From: Hominisplanchenecus_A murintestinalis
GTDB taxonomy: Bacteria; Bacillota; Clostridia; Lachnospirales; Lachnospiraceae
Assembly: GCF_943193015.1 (NCBI RefSeq)
Contig: NZ_CALPCM010000013.1
Location: forward strand, 1 to 64,000
Direction of reading: 5' to 3'
DNA: 64,000 nucleotides
Within the stretch, counting starts at the first letter, position 1, and each line of letters begins with the position of its first letter. The position numbers were made by a program, and so were the translations under genes. Below the pieces are notes generated by a model that was given only the letters and a program-made list of their open reading frames with translations, searched no databases and was not told the origin of the DNA. Of this stretch, positions 1 through 10,442 are shown one piece after another.

Positions 1-19
1 GTGTTACAATTCATTTTAG

Positions 20-92
20 ATACCTCTCTGTTCAATAAGATTTTCACTAACCTGCAAGTCAGTAATCTTATTTTACTCTGAGGTATTTTTTT
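20..92 (+). terminator. Long hairpin followed by seven T on the plus strand
   Basis: Arms ATACCTC (20-26) and GAGGTAT (80-86) enclose a second inverted repeat, AATAAGATT (34-42) with AATCTTATT (64-72). On the plus strand the structure runs into seven T (86-92). This fits an intrinsic terminator for a plus-strand gene left of the window. It may also stop the minus-strand kinase operon, but there is no clear U-run in that direction. Confidence 0.6.
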
Positions 93-93
93 C

Positions 94-330
94 TCAACCT
101 TCTTTCTTGGAATTTCCTATATTTGAATTATACAGGAAGCTCCACGTATTCTTTAATGCATTGTCCAATTGCTGTTTCTTTTTCTGCTCTATATCATGAC
201 TCATCTTTTGCTTCTTTCTTCTCCTCTTTTGGGTCATTCTCACAATCAAAACCACCAGTATGCCTCCTGCTATGGCTTCATATACAGCAATTGCCCAATA
301 TGACAGTAAAATATTTCCCAACTCTTCCAT
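94..330 (-). CDS. Small membrane protein, last gene of the kinase operon
   Basis: This 78-aa protein belongs to no family I recognise. One hydrophobic span (about residues 6-28, ILLSYWAIAV onward to VVLIVRM) is followed by a very basic stretch (KRRRKKQK) and a charged tail, so a single-pass protein with a cytoplasmic tail is likely. I prefer the ATG at 330 to the one at 348 because GGAGGT lies 10 nt upstream of it, and the upstream ATG would place that Shine-Dalgarno inside the reading frame. It begins 53 nt after the giant Ig-repeat gene and is probably cotranscribed with it. Its role is unknown; it could be an accessory to the surface protein or the kinase. Confidence 0.6.
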   Translation of the reverse strand: MEELGNILLSYWAIAVYEAIAGGILVVLIVRMTQKRRRKKQKMSHDIEQKKKQQLDNALKNTWSFLYNSNIGNSKKEG

Positions 331-383
331 TTCTCGCCTTACCTCCATATATTCCGTCCGGGATTATAGCAGCGGTTGCTGAA

Positions 384-3300
384 TTATACTCTTGGCGCCC
401 TGCGCTTTCTAACAGCCAGGAATAGGAATAGCAAAATTGCCGCCGCTGCCACGCCTCCAATTGTCCCCCAGAAAAGCATTCTGTTCGCATACCATCGGAT
501 AAATGCATTTGTAGATACCGTCAACTGATGGGAAAATTCAAATCCAGGCTGAAACGCATACTGTCCGTCCGCAGTTTTTTCATCCGTATCTGTAATATTT
601 CCCGCCAAATCTTCAATCACAAGCCGCACATTTTGATTCATGCCCTCTGTCACCACAAGGGAATTGTTAAACCTGACGATTTCATCAAAAGTGTCATAGC
701 TTCCTGCCACCTTATCGTCTACATAAACGGTAACCTTTTTCAGTCCAATAGCGTCAAAGACTTCAAACTCTATATTCTGGCTTTCCGCATTAACAATCGC
801 ATTCTCAAGCCCCCTAATGCTGGTAATTTCCGCCGGAGTAGTATCTATCCGGAACATTACGTCTCCCTCTTCAAAATTTATAGTCTCGGGCTTATTCCCG
901 GCTGTATCTTCTGAAGCGATAGCTATACGGTAGATTCCGTCCTCCTCAAAGTTCTTGGGGGCAATCTTATACTCATATTGATACCAGCCGCTCTGCCCCA
1001 CCTTCACTTTGTCGTTAACTACCGGGTTTACGGTATACTCCACATTATTTAAAGGCGCTCCATCCCGGCTAATTTGAATCTTCAAAGAATCCTCCACCAG
1101 CCTGTCAGGGTTATACTCTGTAATTACCAGCCCTTGTTCTATCCCCTGTGTGTACACATCCTTTATGGAGATCAGATAATCATCAAACACATACACAGAG
1201 CCGAAGCGGTTCACGGTAAAAGTTACCTCTTCTTTTTCCTCATTGCCTGCCAAATCCGAAACTTCTACTGTCAGCGTATAAATTCCGTCATTTTCCGGTT
1301 TCTTGAAGAAAGCATCGCTGATACCCTGTCCGCCGTTGCTGTTTTCCTCCAGTTTTTTCAGGAACTCTTCTGTCACGTCAATATTTTTTTCATCTTTCCT
1401 GGTTCTCAAGAGCCGGATTTTATGGTCCCTGAAGTTCACATCTGAATAGCTGATAGCCGGAACCACTTCGCCTTTATAAGATTTTCCATTTTCCACTCCG
1501 GTGATTTTCGGCTTTTCAATATTAGTATCTACCGTAAATTCCTGACCCGCTTGGGAATCCCCATAGGATGCCGCGCCGCTCTCGTTTCCAGCCATATCCT
1601 TCATCGTAACATCAAACGTATAATCCCCGTCTGCCTCATAGGAGAATACCGCTGTATGCACATCACCGCTGCTGCTCCAGGACGCGCTTGGTGCAGTAAC
1701 CGCATCGCCCCTCAGCGACGCCGTCTGTGTAAACGTCACCCTGCTTTCATCAAAATTGTGTTCTGTAATCGTAACAGTCCCTGTACGGCGCTCCTTAAAA
1801 TACTTTCCGTTCTGCGCTTCATTATTGTCATAGCTTACGCTAACCGTAGGAACTGTCTGGTCAATCGTAAATTCCGTGGGGTTCGCGGTGCCTGCAGTGT
1901 AAGATACCTGGCCTTTATGTCCCGCCAAATCTGTATAATTCATGTCAAAGGTATAATCCCCGTCTGCATGGTAAGTAAGCATCGCCACATGCTGCGTATC
2001 ATCCAGGTTTCCCGTGCCTTTCACTTCTCTCCAAGCGGAGAGGGCAGGAACTGCTCCGTCTGTATTGCGTATTGTTGTAACGATGTCTTTCGGGTCAAAG
2101 TTTCTCTCCGTCACTGTAATCGTAGCCACCCGGTCATTCTGATAATATTTCCCGCTGTCCGGCGAGTTGTTATTATAACTAACGACAATCTTCGGGGCGG
2201 TTGTATCAATCTTAATTGCCTTCCTGCCTTTCGACGTATTTCCTGCATTATCTTCTGCGTATACCCGTATTACCACCTGGTTGCTGTTATTCTTCGCAGA
2301 GTCCACAGTAATTTTCCCCGTCCAGCTTTTCTTTAATTGGGTACGCTTGGGATGTTCCTTGGTAAACTGATAGAGATTTCCTTCCTGCGTCTTTTTTCCC
2401 ATATTAAATACTGCATACCGGACACTTTTCAGCCCGGAATAAGTATTTCCGCTCTGGGGGTCTTGTACTTGAATTGTCACTTTTACATTTTGACTGTAAA
2501 TTCCGTTTACAGGCTGCTCCGGTGTAATGCTGACCTTGGGCGCAACAGACTCTACTCTGGGCTTCTGGCTGTCCACAATCATGCCGTCACTGCTGATATA
2601 AGACACATTACCTGCTAAATCCGTAATTTTTACATAAATAGTAAACTGCTCATTCGGCTTCACGGTCACCGTACGGAAGTTCTTCCATTCCGTGACTTCC
2701 TGCAATTCCTTTTCCGTCATCGCCTTATCCCTGTCTGTTTTATAATAAAGCACGCTGCCTACCGGAGAAGTAGCATCCTCTGCAGTCCCTTTCACAGTAA
2801 TCTTCTTCCCTGACCAAAATCCGAACGCAAGCATAGTTGCAAGCTCATCCCAGGTTTCTTCCCGCCCTTCCTGGCTTTTTGCCTGTACCATTCCTGTAGG
2901 CGCCAGCTTATCTACGGTAAATTTCCAGGGCGCCTGGCATCCCAGGGTATTTACCGTGTCATTAGAATTTCCTGCCTTATCTGTATAGGAAATGGAAACG
3001 GTATAGTTGGCATCTGCAAAATAGGAAACGGTAGCTGTATGTACGGCATCATCTGGCGTCACTCCCTCTTTTGCCGTCCATGCGCTAATCATGGCATTGC
3101 GGTTGAGCTTTACGGTTTTCCCCGATGAGTCCACCGCACGGATTACAATCCCCTCCGTGGCGGCGGCAGCATCAAAATGATGCGCCCGCTCGGTAATTGC
3201 CACAGTTGCCGTGCGATTTTTATTAAAATACCCATTCCCACCGTTATCTTGGTTATTGTCATAAGAAACGGCTATAGCAGGCTTTGTAACATCAATATCA

Positions 3301-6300
3301 AGAGTAACAAACGCGCTTGCCTTATTTCCTGCATTATCTTCCACGTTTACCGTTACCACTACATTACAGCTATTATTCTCCTTGGCATCTACGACAATCG
3401 TATCAGAATACTCCGCCTGCAAATCTCTATATTCTGGATTCTCCACACCAAACTGGCGGCTTCCGCTGTCCGTCACCTTATTTTGGTTCCTGACTTCATA
3501 AGAAACGCTTTTAATTCCAGAGTATGGCTGTGGTTCTGATACTTTTACTGCCACTTTCACATCATGATTGTAAAGACCACTTGCGTTTGCAGGTTCCGGC
3601 GTAAGTGTAATAATACTTGGCTTCGCATCAAGAATATATCCATCTGAACTGATATAAATATAGTTCCCCGCATAATCTGTGGCCTTCATATAGCATACAA
3701 AACGTTTTTCCGGTGAAAGAGGAAACTGCATCCTGGGAGAATACGTATCACCGCTTTCTTCATCTTTAAACACCGTAAAGGCCGCTTTATCCAGTTCTTC
3801 CACTGTTTTGGCGCGGGTATCCTCTGATATGTAATATTCCAGCCACACCGGGCTAAGGCTGTCTTGTGCTGTTCCTGCCACTGTAACCTCTGTATTGCTA
3901 TACAAGCCAAAAGTTAGTGTCTGCACAATCTTATCCCACAGCTCCTCTCCCACCGTAACTTCCCCTTCAAACGGGTCCGTCCTGTCCACCGTAAAGGTCT
4001 GCGGCGTATCGCCGACATATGACACATGTGCTTTTTTGCAGGAACCATCCTCACAGGAATCCCCATCATGCGTATGGCAGGTTAAATCCGCTTTGCTCTT
4101 ATAGGACAGGGACCATGTATAATTCAGCTCCTCTTGAAAGGTAATTTTTAAAGTATGCGAATCTCCCTCATGCGTCCATACTCCTGCCATCGCAGAGTAG
4201 TCTAAATCCTCTTTCTCGCCCTTGACATCTGCTTTTACATTCACCGTCAGGCCGTACGCTTCTTCCTCCCCGAAAGTTACATCCTCACAAAAAGCCTTGT
4301 CCTTAACTGTGATAACCGCCTCCCTGGCATTTTGAAAATATCCCCTGCCTTCCGCTGTTGTTTTATTAGCTGTATCCTCAAATTTAACAGATACCTCTGG
4401 CGGCTCTGAACAGATATTTACCGTCAGTTCATCTCCTGTAAATGAATTTCCGGCATTATCCTCCGCCGTAACGGTTACTGTGATGTTCTCCCCGCAAAAT
4501 TCTTTAGCCTCTACCGTAATATAAGCATCCTGCGTCTCGCTGTCCCACTCGCTCAGTACTTCCCCCCCTTTTTTAAATGTATATAAATTCCCTTTTTTCT
4601 CTTTATTTTCTCCCTTTTTATCTTCTCCTTTAATCGTATAGTCAATGGTTTTAATGCCGGAAGTAAGCGCTCCTTCTTCCTGGAAATCACTGGCGTCCAC
4701 CCTGATTTTTACATCCGTATTATAATAGCCATAGGCATTAGTGCCCCCCACCAGTTCTGCCTGCACAGTTCCCGGCTTTGTCTCACGGATAATGCCTTCC
4801 GTGCTGATATAAACAGAGTTTCCCGCATAATCTATGATTTTTGCATACACAATAAATTTCTCATCTTGATCTACCTGGCAGGGAACCTCTGTAAACTCTC
4901 CCTCTTCATAAAGTTGATCTAGTTCCGCTGCCGTCTTCAGAGACGTATCTCCATCTGTCTTGTAATACTTAATCGGGGCGGCAATGGGAGATGTAGCGTC
5001 TTTCCCGCCAGCTTCCACAGTAACGGTTCCATTAGACCAGGCTCCAAAGGTCAGCGCCGACGCCAGCTTCGACCATATATTCTCCTCAAACCCAATCCAG
5101 GACGCATTTTCCCGATCCCCCTGTTCAGAGGTAACCGGACGGGTAGTATCTACTGTAAATGTACTTGGGAAATTTCCCTTAATCTCAATATCCCCGGAAC
5201 TCATATCGGCTTTATTGGTATACACAAAAGACTCCAACGTGTAATTTGCATCCTTTGAAAACGTAAGTTCCGCCGTATGCCTGTCTCCACTATGAGTCCA
5301 TGCAACTTTCAGATCCTCGCCGGTAAAAATCACTTCATTTCCATTGAAGTCCACTGCATCAACCTTTACCGCCATCCCATAATGTTTTTCTCCGCCTGTC
5401 GGATTTACGGTAATATCTTCTACAAAGGTATCTGCTGTATCTGTGATTACAAGGCTGGCGCTGCGCGCCGCTCCAAAATACGCTCTCCCTTCCTCTTCTC
5501 TATGGGGGGAATCTGCCTTAAACTGCACTTCCCCCGTAGGTTTGCCCGCCCGGATTTTCAGACTGCATGCATCTTCTTCGTCCATCGTATAGACATTTCC
5601 CGCCAAATCTGTAACACGCAGATATACTTTCACATTATCACTATCGTTATTCTCCGCAGATACCGTAATGTTTCCGATATAAGAGGGCTGTGACTCTCCG
5701 CTCGGATCATGCGCATATGCTATGGTATATGGCATTGTCTCACGCCCACCGCTGGTAATCCGATATTCTACTTTCCCAATACCTGAATATACTCCTTCAT
5801 CCGTCACGGTAAACGCCACCGGTACATCTGCATGATAATAGCCATATGTATTTGCCTGCGCCGGTTTTATTTCCACCGAAGGGGCGTCCTGGTCCACTGC
5901 CAGCTTGATATTCATCGTAATATCTTTAGGCGTGACATTCCCCAGCCTGCCTTTCCCCACAGTAACCGTATGAATCTCCTGTGTCCCTGTAGCCTCTATC
6001 GTCTCCTGAGAACTTCCTTTCCCATTGAGCGTCACTCTTGTATACTCGCCTTGCGGCTCTATTTTTATCTTCGTTCCCTTCGGAATGACAAATACTTTCT
6101 GCGAATTGCTTTCTTCCGTATATTTACGCAGAACCGCCACAGGGCTATTTTTCTCATCCAGCAAAACAATTTTATAAGAATCCCCCTCCAATGGGTTCTC
6201 TCCTGCCTCTTCTGTTTCGTTTTTCCCGAATGTCACCTCGACTGACGTATCTGCCGTGACAGCCGGGAGAGTGACTGTGAAACCTCCTTCTGCTGTCTCT

Positions 6301-7433
6301 TCTAAAGAATCCATTTTATCCACTCCCCCAACTGTAAGAGCAGACACATGATACCCTTTTTTCTGGCTGAGGGTGAGTTTGGGTTCAGAATTTAGATTTG
6401 CCTGAAAACTTCCATTTCCGCTTCCGCCCGAATAAGAAACTTCACCCCCCGTCTCTGCCCCTTTGATCCTGACAGCAACTGTATAACAGTTCAACGCAAA
6501 ACTAACCTCATACGTGTAATCCTTATCTGCCTTGCCAACAGTATCGGTATACGTTTTATCATTTTCTGTATAATTCTGAACCGCACCGTTTTTTACCACT
6601 TTTGAAACACGGTAACCCGTCTTAGGGGCAGCCGTGATTTCCAATTGGCTATCTTTCCTTACCACTACAGAGCCGCTTATACATTCAGGATTGGTAACGA
6701 CAGTTCCCTGCTCCTGGTTATAATTCACGGTAAGCGTGTAAACTTTTACAAAAAGAGCTTTGATTTCTATATCCTTCGGCACTGAAATATTCTGCTGCAG
6801 ACTGTCCGTATCTGACAGCGGCTGTTCTTTTCCATCCACTAACACCTGCATGAGCTGATATCCTGCGTTTGCTTCCGCCCGCATCTGGACTGTTCCGTTT
6901 TCGTCTACTTTTTTTGTATCTAGCTCTTCACCGTCCAGTGTAATCTTTCCGCCCTCTCCCGCCGACGCCGTAACCTTATATTCTGTCATAAAAACAACAT
7001 GGATTTGCTTGTTGCCATCAGCAGCAATGCTCCCCGAATACTTCTTATATTTTTCCGGAAGCTCTATCTCCTCCCCTGCGCTAATCTCTTTAATATAGGT
7101 TGTGGCAGTTCCTTTATCAACCGGAATCAGCTCCACTCCTACCTGGCTTCCTTTTTCCACAGTAACGCTGTCCGTCTCACTCCCATTTAGTTTCACTGTG
7201 CCGCTTCCCCGGCTTTCAACCGTCACGGTTACCATTTCCGCCTGCGCGTTCTGCTCCTCTGTTTGAGGTTCCCCTTGCTCATCTGCCTGAGGTTTTTCCT
7301 CTTCTGCTGCAAATGCTGTGGAATTTGTATCTTCCGCCCCAAAAACTGTCATGGGGGCCAATCCTGCCACGAGTGCGGCTGCCAGGATCACTGCCAGAAA
7401 ACGCTTCATCATGTTTTCCCAATATTTCTTCAT
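384..7433 (-). CDS. Giant membrane-anchored Ig-like repeat surface protein (2349 aa)
   Basis: A signal peptide (basic MKKYWENMMKR, then a hydrophobic core ending near residue 33) is followed by an acidic linker. About 350 residues come next that resemble divergent InlB B-repeats (short GxVxxxG beta units). The rest is a long array of Ig-like domains: four long units open with a G-Y/L/I-Y-x-x-x-V signature, and about a dozen D-x-A-G-N motifs mark strand turns. One hydrophobic helix near residues 2318-2341 and the tail RKRRAPRV form a C-terminal membrane anchor; there is no LPxTG. The start at 7433 has GGAGGAGAG just upstream, whereas the in-frame ATG at 7460 would absorb that ribosome site. 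It is the main product at the 3' end of the FHA-PP2C-kinase operon and is probably an adhesin or a cell-envelope sensor. The function is inferred from architecture only. Confidence 0.8.
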   Translation of the reverse strand: MKKYWENMMKRFLAVILAAALVAGLAPMTVFGAEDTNSTAFAAEEEKPQADEQGEPQTEEQNAQAEMVTVTVESRGSGTVKLNGSETDSVTVEKGSQVGVELIPVDKGTATTYIKEISAGEEIELPEKYKKYSGSIAADGNKQIHVVFMTEYKVTASAGEGGKITLDGEELDTKKVDENGTVQMRAEANAGYQLMQVLVDGKEQPLSDTDSLQQNISVPKDIEIKALFVKVYTLTVNYNQEQGTVVTNPECISGSVVVRKDSQLEITAAPKTGYRVSKVVKNGAVQNYTENDKTYTDTVGKADKDYTYEVSFALNCYTVAVRIKGAETGGEVSYSGGSGNGSFQANLNSEPKLTLSQKKGYHVSALTVGGVDKMDSLEETAEGGFTVTLPAVTADTSVEVTFGKNETEEAGENPLEGDSYKIVLLDEKNSPVAVLRKYTEESNSQKVFVIPKGTKIKIEPQGEYTRVTLNGKGSSQETIEATGTQEIHTVTVGKGRLGNVTPKDITMNIKLAVDQDAPSVEIKPAQANTYGYYHADVPVAFTVTDEGVYSGIGKVEYRITSGGRETMPYTIAYAHDPSGESQPSYIGNITVSAENNDSDNVKVYLRVTDLAGNVYTMDEEDACSLKIRAGKPTGEVQFKADSPHREEEGRAYFGAARSASLVITDTADTFVEDITVNPTGGEKHYGMAVKVDAVDFNGNEVIFTGEDLKVAWTHSGDRHTAELTFSKDANYTLESFVYTNKADMSSGDIEIKGNFPSTFTVDTTRPVTSEQGDRENASWIGFEENIWSKLASALTFGAWSNGTVTVEAGGKDATSPIAAPIKYYKTDGDTSLKTAAELDQLYEEGEFTEVPCQVDQDEKFIVYAKIIDYAGNSVYISTEGIIRETKPGTVQAELVGGTNAYGYYNTDVKIRVDASDFQEEGALTSGIKTIDYTIKGEDKKGENKEKKGNLYTFKKGGEVLSEWDSETQDAYITVEAKEFCGENITVTVTAEDNAGNSFTGDELTVNICSEPPEVSVKFEDTANKTTAEGRGYFQNAREAVITVKDKAFCEDVTFGEEEAYGLTVNVKADVKGEKEDLDYSAMAGVWTHEGDSHTLKITFQEELNYTWSLSYKSKADLTCHTHDGDSCEDGSCKKAHVSYVGDTPQTFTVDRTDPFEGEVTVGEELWDKIVQTLTFGLYSNTEVTVAGTAQDSLSPVWLEYYISEDTRAKTVEELDKAAFTVFKDEESGDTYSPRMQFPLSPEKRFVCYMKATDYAGNYIYISSDGYILDAKPSIITLTPEPANASGLYNHDVKVAVKVSEPQPYSGIKSVSYEVRNQNKVTDSGSRQFGVENPEYRDLQAEYSDTIVVDAKENNSCNVVVTVNVEDNAGNKASAFVTLDIDVTKPAIAVSYDNNQDNGGNGYFNKNRTATVAITERAHHFDAAAATEGIVIRAVDSSGKTVKLNRNAMISAWTAKEGVTPDDAVHTATVSYFADANYTVSISYTDKAGNSNDTVNTLGCQAPWKFTVDKLAPTGMVQAKSQEGREETWDELATMLAFGFWSGKKITVKGTAEDATSPVGSVLYYKTDRDKAMTEKELQEVTEWKNFRTVTVKPNEQFTIYVKITDLAGNVSYISSDGMIVDSQKPRVESVAPKVSITPEQPVNGIYSQNVKVTIQVQDPQSGNTYSGLKSVRYAVFNMGKKTQEGNLYQFTKEHPKRTQLKKSWTGKITVDSAKNNSNQVVIRVYAEDNAGNTSKGRKAIKIDTTAPKIVVSYNNNSPDSGKYYQNDRVATITVTERNFDPKDIVTTIRNTDGAVPALSAWREVKGTGNLDDTQHVAMLTYHADGDYTFDMNYTDLAGHKGQVSYTAGTANPTEFTIDQTVPTVSVSYDNNEAQNGKYFKERRTGTVTITEHNFDESRVTFTQTASLRGDAVTAPSASWSSSGDVHTAVFSYEADGDYTFDVTMKDMAGNESGAASYGDSQAGQEFTVDTNIEKPKITGVENGKSYKGEVVPAISYSDVNFRDHKIRLLRTRKDEKNIDVTEEFLKKLEENSNGGQGISDAFFKKPENDGIYTLTVEVSDLAGNEEKEEVTFTVNRFGSVYVFDDYLISIKDVYTQGIEQGLVITEYNPDRLVEDSLKIQISRDGAPLNNVEYTVNPVVNDKVKVGQSGWYQYEYKIAPKNFEEDGIYRIAIASEDTAGNKPETINFEEGDVMFRIDTTPAEITSIRGLENAIVNAESQNIEFEVFDAIGLKKVTVYVDDKVAGSYDTFDEIVRFNNSLVVTEGMNQNVRLVIEDLAGNITDTDEKTADGQYAFQPGFEFSHQLTVSTNAFIRWYANRMLFWGTIGGVAAAAILLFLFLAVRKRRAPRV

Positions 7434-7486
7434 TTTCTCTCCTCCTCCGCTATATTCCAAGTGTTATGCAGGGCTTATGCGCCTCA

Positions 7487-7924
7487 CTAAATCACCTCTT
7501 CTGTATGAATCAGCACGATGCTCTTCAAAATTTTACATTCTGCAGGGTGATGCTGTTTCCCCGCCTGTTTCTCCGTCTGACGCAGCACTTCTGTTCCTTT
7601 GCTAAGAAGCTCTGTTCCATTGCTGGTATATTCCAGCGCCATGGTAGCGTCTTTCTTACCGGAATCTACCGGAATCTGCTGGTTCTCCATGACCTCTGTC
7701 ACTTTCCCACGGCTTACCCCAATGGGTGTCGGGCGGTAAGATTTTCGGCCGCTTTTTTCATTTATCCTTCTCATCTCTTCGATGGACTTCCTTGCCGTAC
7801 GTCCGCTCAAGTCCCCGATAACACCCCAAATTTTAAAACGAAACCACAAAAATACTGCCAGCAGCAAACTCAAGGCCGCCAATAAATAAGCCGCGATAGA
7901 AAGCGCCTCGTACGTCTGAGCCAT
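7487..7924 (-). CDS. Small membrane protein following the Ser/Thr kinase
   Basis: This 145-aa protein of unknown family has an N-terminal hydrophobic segment (about residues 10-36, containing LLAALSLLLAVFLWF), then a basic region and a polar, Thr-rich cytoplasmic part (residues 45-145). The ribosome site AAAGGAGG is embedded in the last codons of the kinase gene, and the two reading frames are separated by only 2 nt, so translation is probably coupled. Position and coupling suggest a partner or substrate of the kinase. Its Thr-rich tail (GTELLSKGTEVLRQTEKQ) could carry phosphorylation sites, which is conjecture. Confidence 0.7.
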   Translation of the reverse strand: MAQTYEALSIAAYLLAALSLLLAVFLWFRFKIWGVIGDLSGRTARKSIEEMRRINEKSGRKSYRPTPIGVSRGKVTEVMENQQIPVDSGKKDATMALEYTSNGTELLSKGTEVLRQTEKQAGKQHHPAECKILKSIVLIHTEEVI

Positions 7925-7926
7925 AT

Positions 7927-9627
7927 TTACTGCCTCCTTTCTTCCATATTGCTGTACGCTCGTTCAATATTTTCCACATACTGTTCACAGGAATACAAGA
8001 TAGAATCCCGGATTGCCAAAGACGCTTGCTGGGTTACCGCTAATTTCTCCGTTTTTTCACGGATAATCTCTAACATTTTTAAAACAGAATTCTTATCTAT
8101 TTTTACGGATGCCAGTCCCCTCCTATGGTCATTTAACAGGTTCACAATCTCCTGATACATCGTCAGCTTGATGTTTGCCGCATCATCATAATCATAGCTC
8201 TCTACTTTATCTATACATATGTTCAGGGAATCCAGAAGCCCTTCATACGCTTCCTTGGTTGGCTCCTTAACGCTGGTAGCATTTACTACGTAGTTTGTGT
8301 AAAACTCGCCTATAATCTGATAGCTTTGAGAAATTTCATAATATTGATATTCAGTATTTTTACTTTCCACTATGGACTGAAAATAGGGATATGCTTTCAG
8401 CGCCCTATTCCGAAACGTGCTATCTCCTCCTGAATACAGATAAAAATAAGTAATTCCTGACTCATATGCCAACTCCAGATACTCCCTATCCTCTGTCTCA
8501 AGCTGTTCTCTATTTTGATTATATCTTGCGATAAACTGCTTACTCTCCTCATCTCCAAACTGCCCGTTTTCCTGGTATGCATCCAGAAGCTTCAAATATG
8601 CCCTTGTGTCTGTCCCCGACAAATCAATGGCTTCCAGATAGCTCTGCACTTTTTCGTCATACGGCGTGGAATCGGAAATATTAATCATCTGTTCATAATC
8701 TCTGCTGTGTTCATAAGCCCCCATAGCCTGCGCGCCCAGTCCTGCCGTACCCAAGACCACTGACATGGATGCCGCAATGATAAAGGAAGCCAGCTTCCTT
8801 TTCTGCTTTTTCTTGTATGCGCCGTCTTCTTCTTCATAATGCTCCAATGCGTACATTAACTCGCTGCAGTTCTGGTAACGATCCTCCGGGTCAAGCGCCG
8901 TACACTTGTCAATAATCCTTTCCAGGCCTCCTGAAAGTTCCAGATTCCATTGACGGATTGGCGCATACATATAGTCTGCATTCCGCGGGTCGGCTCCCGT
9001 AAGCAGATGGTGCATCGTCATGCCAAGGGCATAGATATCAGACCGGACGTCTGTCTGCCTGGAGCCGTGCTGCTCTGGCGGCGCATACCCCCTCGTCCCC
9101 AATATCGTTGTATCTGCCAGATTTTTTTCTTTATATTCCCGTGCAATACCAAAATCAATGACCTTTAGGTTTCCTTCGGGCTTCAGCATCACGTTATCCG
9201 GCTTCATATCCCGGTAAATAATCGGAGGCTTTTGGGAATGGAGATATTCCAGGACGTCGCAAAGCTGTTTTGCCCAGTCAAGGACCTGCTCCTGCGGCTG
9301 TGCGCCATATTCTTTCAGAATCTTCCCCAAAGACTCGCCCTCAATATAATCCATAATGACATAGATCGTCTGTCCATTGTCAATAATATCCACAATACGT
9401 GGAAGTGCCGGGTGGTCCAGGCGCTTCATCAGGTTTGCCTCTGCCAGGAGGCTGTTAACGACTACCTCATTATTTTTCCCACTGGCCGTTTTCCGAATCT
9501 CTTTAACCGCCCACTGTTTATTCAGGCGCTTATCCATTGCCAAATATACTATGGACATTCCGCCTTTCCCAATCTGCTTTAATATCTCGTATTTTCCATC
9601 AAGTACCGTACCGACTTTTGTTGCCAT
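7927..9627 (-). CDS. Membrane-anchored eukaryotic-type Ser/Thr protein kinase
   Basis: This 566-aa Hanks-type kinase shows a Gly-rich loop GKGGMS (residues 20-25), invariant Lys42 in WAVKEI, a catalytic loop YRDMKPDN (an HRD variant with Tyr), the metal-binding DFG in VIDFGIARE and an APPEQ (APE) motif. All residues needed for activity appear intact. One transmembrane helix lies near residues 281-303. The extracytoplasmic C-terminus of about 260 residues is helical and TPR-like, without the PASTA repeats of PrkC/Stk1 kinases, so the sensed ligand probably differs from muropeptides. It sits between the PP2C phosphatase (15-nt gap) and a coupled small membrane protein, the usual kinase/phosphatase pair. 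Start ATG 9627 has GGGAG upstream. Confidence 0.93.
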   Translation of the reverse strand: MATKVGTVLDGKYEILKQIGKGGMSIVYLAMDKRLNKQWAVKEIRKTASGKNNEVVVNSLLAEANLMKRLDHPALPRIVDIIDNGQTIYVIMDYIEGESLGKILKEYGAQPQEQVLDWAKQLCDVLEYLHSQKPPIIYRDMKPDNVMLKPEGNLKVIDFGIAREYKEKNLADTTILGTRGYAPPEQHGSRQTDVRSDIYALGMTMHHLLTGADPRNADYMYAPIRQWNLELSGGLERIIDKCTALDPEDRYQNCSELMYALEHYEEEDGAYKKKQKRKLASFIIAASMSVVLGTAGLGAQAMGAYEHSRDYEQMINISDSTPYDEKVQSYLEAIDLSGTDTRAYLKLLDAYQENGQFGDEESKQFIARYNQNREQLETEDREYLELAYESGITYFYLYSGGDSTFRNRALKAYPYFQSIVESKNTEYQYYEISQSYQIIGEFYTNYVVNATSVKEPTKEAYEGLLDSLNICIDKVESYDYDDAANIKLTMYQEIVNLLNDHRRGLASVKIDKNSVLKMLEIIREKTEKLAVTQQASLAIRDSILYSCEQYVENIERAYSNMEERRQ

Positions 9628-9642
9628 ACGCTCCCATTCCCC

Positions 9643-10413
9643 CTACTCTTCACATTTCATCAGAGCAACCGTAATATTATCTCTTTCATTTCTTGTCTTT
9701 ACCCTGTTTATCAAATATCTTTCTTTGTCTTCCATGATTTCTGCACTTCCGATATTTTCTGCCCGAAATTCCTCATAAATTTCCTCTGTGCTCAGCTTAT
9801 GCCGAAAGCCATCCGAGCAGAGCATATATACATCTCCCTTTTCTGTCCTTCCATGCAGGATATCTGGCGTAACTATCCCGGAAGCTCCCACGCACTGAAT
9901 CAAAACATTTCTCTGCGGATGGTTCTCCGCCTCCTCCTCGGTCATATTTCCTCTTTTTATTTCCCTTGCTACAAAGCTGTGGTCCTCCGTAAGCTGTTCC
10001 ACCGTACCGGCAATCTTGTAAACCCGTGAGTCTCCTACATGGGCAATCAGGTAATGCCCTTCCATTAGCAGGATTGCGCTGACTGTAGTCCCCAGGGTAA
10101 TGCCTTCCTTCCTGCCATACTCAAGGATTCTAAAATTACACGCCTTAACGAGCCGCTCCCAATCCGCCGACAGCCCGTCCCAGATACCGCCGGATATTTT
10201 CCATGGAAGCTGCTGTTCAAACCATTCAATAAATGCCCTGATTACCGTAGCGCTGGCTAATTCCCCTTTTTTCAGTCCTCCCATCCCGTCGCATAGTACG
10301 CACATGGCAATTTGCCCATGTTGCTCTGTGTCTGCTATCTTTATGCAAACACCATCCTGATTTGTCCTTTTGCTAATCCCCGTATCAGAGACTGCCGCAC
10401 CCAGATACTTCAT
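9643..10413 (-). CDS. PP2C-family Ser/Thr protein phosphatase
   Basis: This 256-aa PPM/PP2C phosphatase should reverse phosphorylation by the adjacent kinase. Visible motifs in order are RTNQDG near the N-terminus (the RxxNED-type metal site), CDGMGG, HVGDSR, CSDGF and the C-terminal RDNITV with its metal-binding Asp. This is the normal catalytic set for an Mn/Mg-dependent enzyme of standard length. I chose the ATG at 10413, preceded by GGAGGAGAAAGG. The upstream in-frame ATG at 10452 would overlap the end of the FHA gene and swallow this ribosome site. It lies between the FHA and kinase genes, with a gap of 29 nt to the former. Confidence 0.93.
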   Translation of the reverse strand: MKYLGAAVSDTGISKRTNQDGVCIKIADTEQHGQIAMCVLCDGMGGLKKGELASATVIRAFIEWFEQQLPWKISGGIWDGLSADWERLVKACNFRILEYGRKEGITLGTTVSAILLMEGHYLIAHVGDSRVYKIAGTVEQLTEDHSFVAREIKRGNMTEEEAENHPQRNVLIQCVGASGIVTPDILHGRTEKGDVYMLCSDGFRHKLSTEEIYEEFRAENIGSAEIMEDKERYLINRVKTRNERDNITVALMKCEE

Positions 10414-10442
10414 TATTATTTCCCTTTCTCCTCCATGATTTA

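Noticed and set aside
1..12. Window start GTGTTACAATTC resembles the end of the miniature element plus its target site
   Set aside because: Only GTTAC plus AATTC match, and the terminal repeat itself (GGCTGAACT) is absent; chance is likely.
1551..2618. Long open frames on the plus strand opposite the giant Ig-repeat gene
   Set aside because: They have Cys/Arg/Ile-rich, non-protein-like composition and no ribosome sites, and they lie wholly inside a convincing gene on the other strand.
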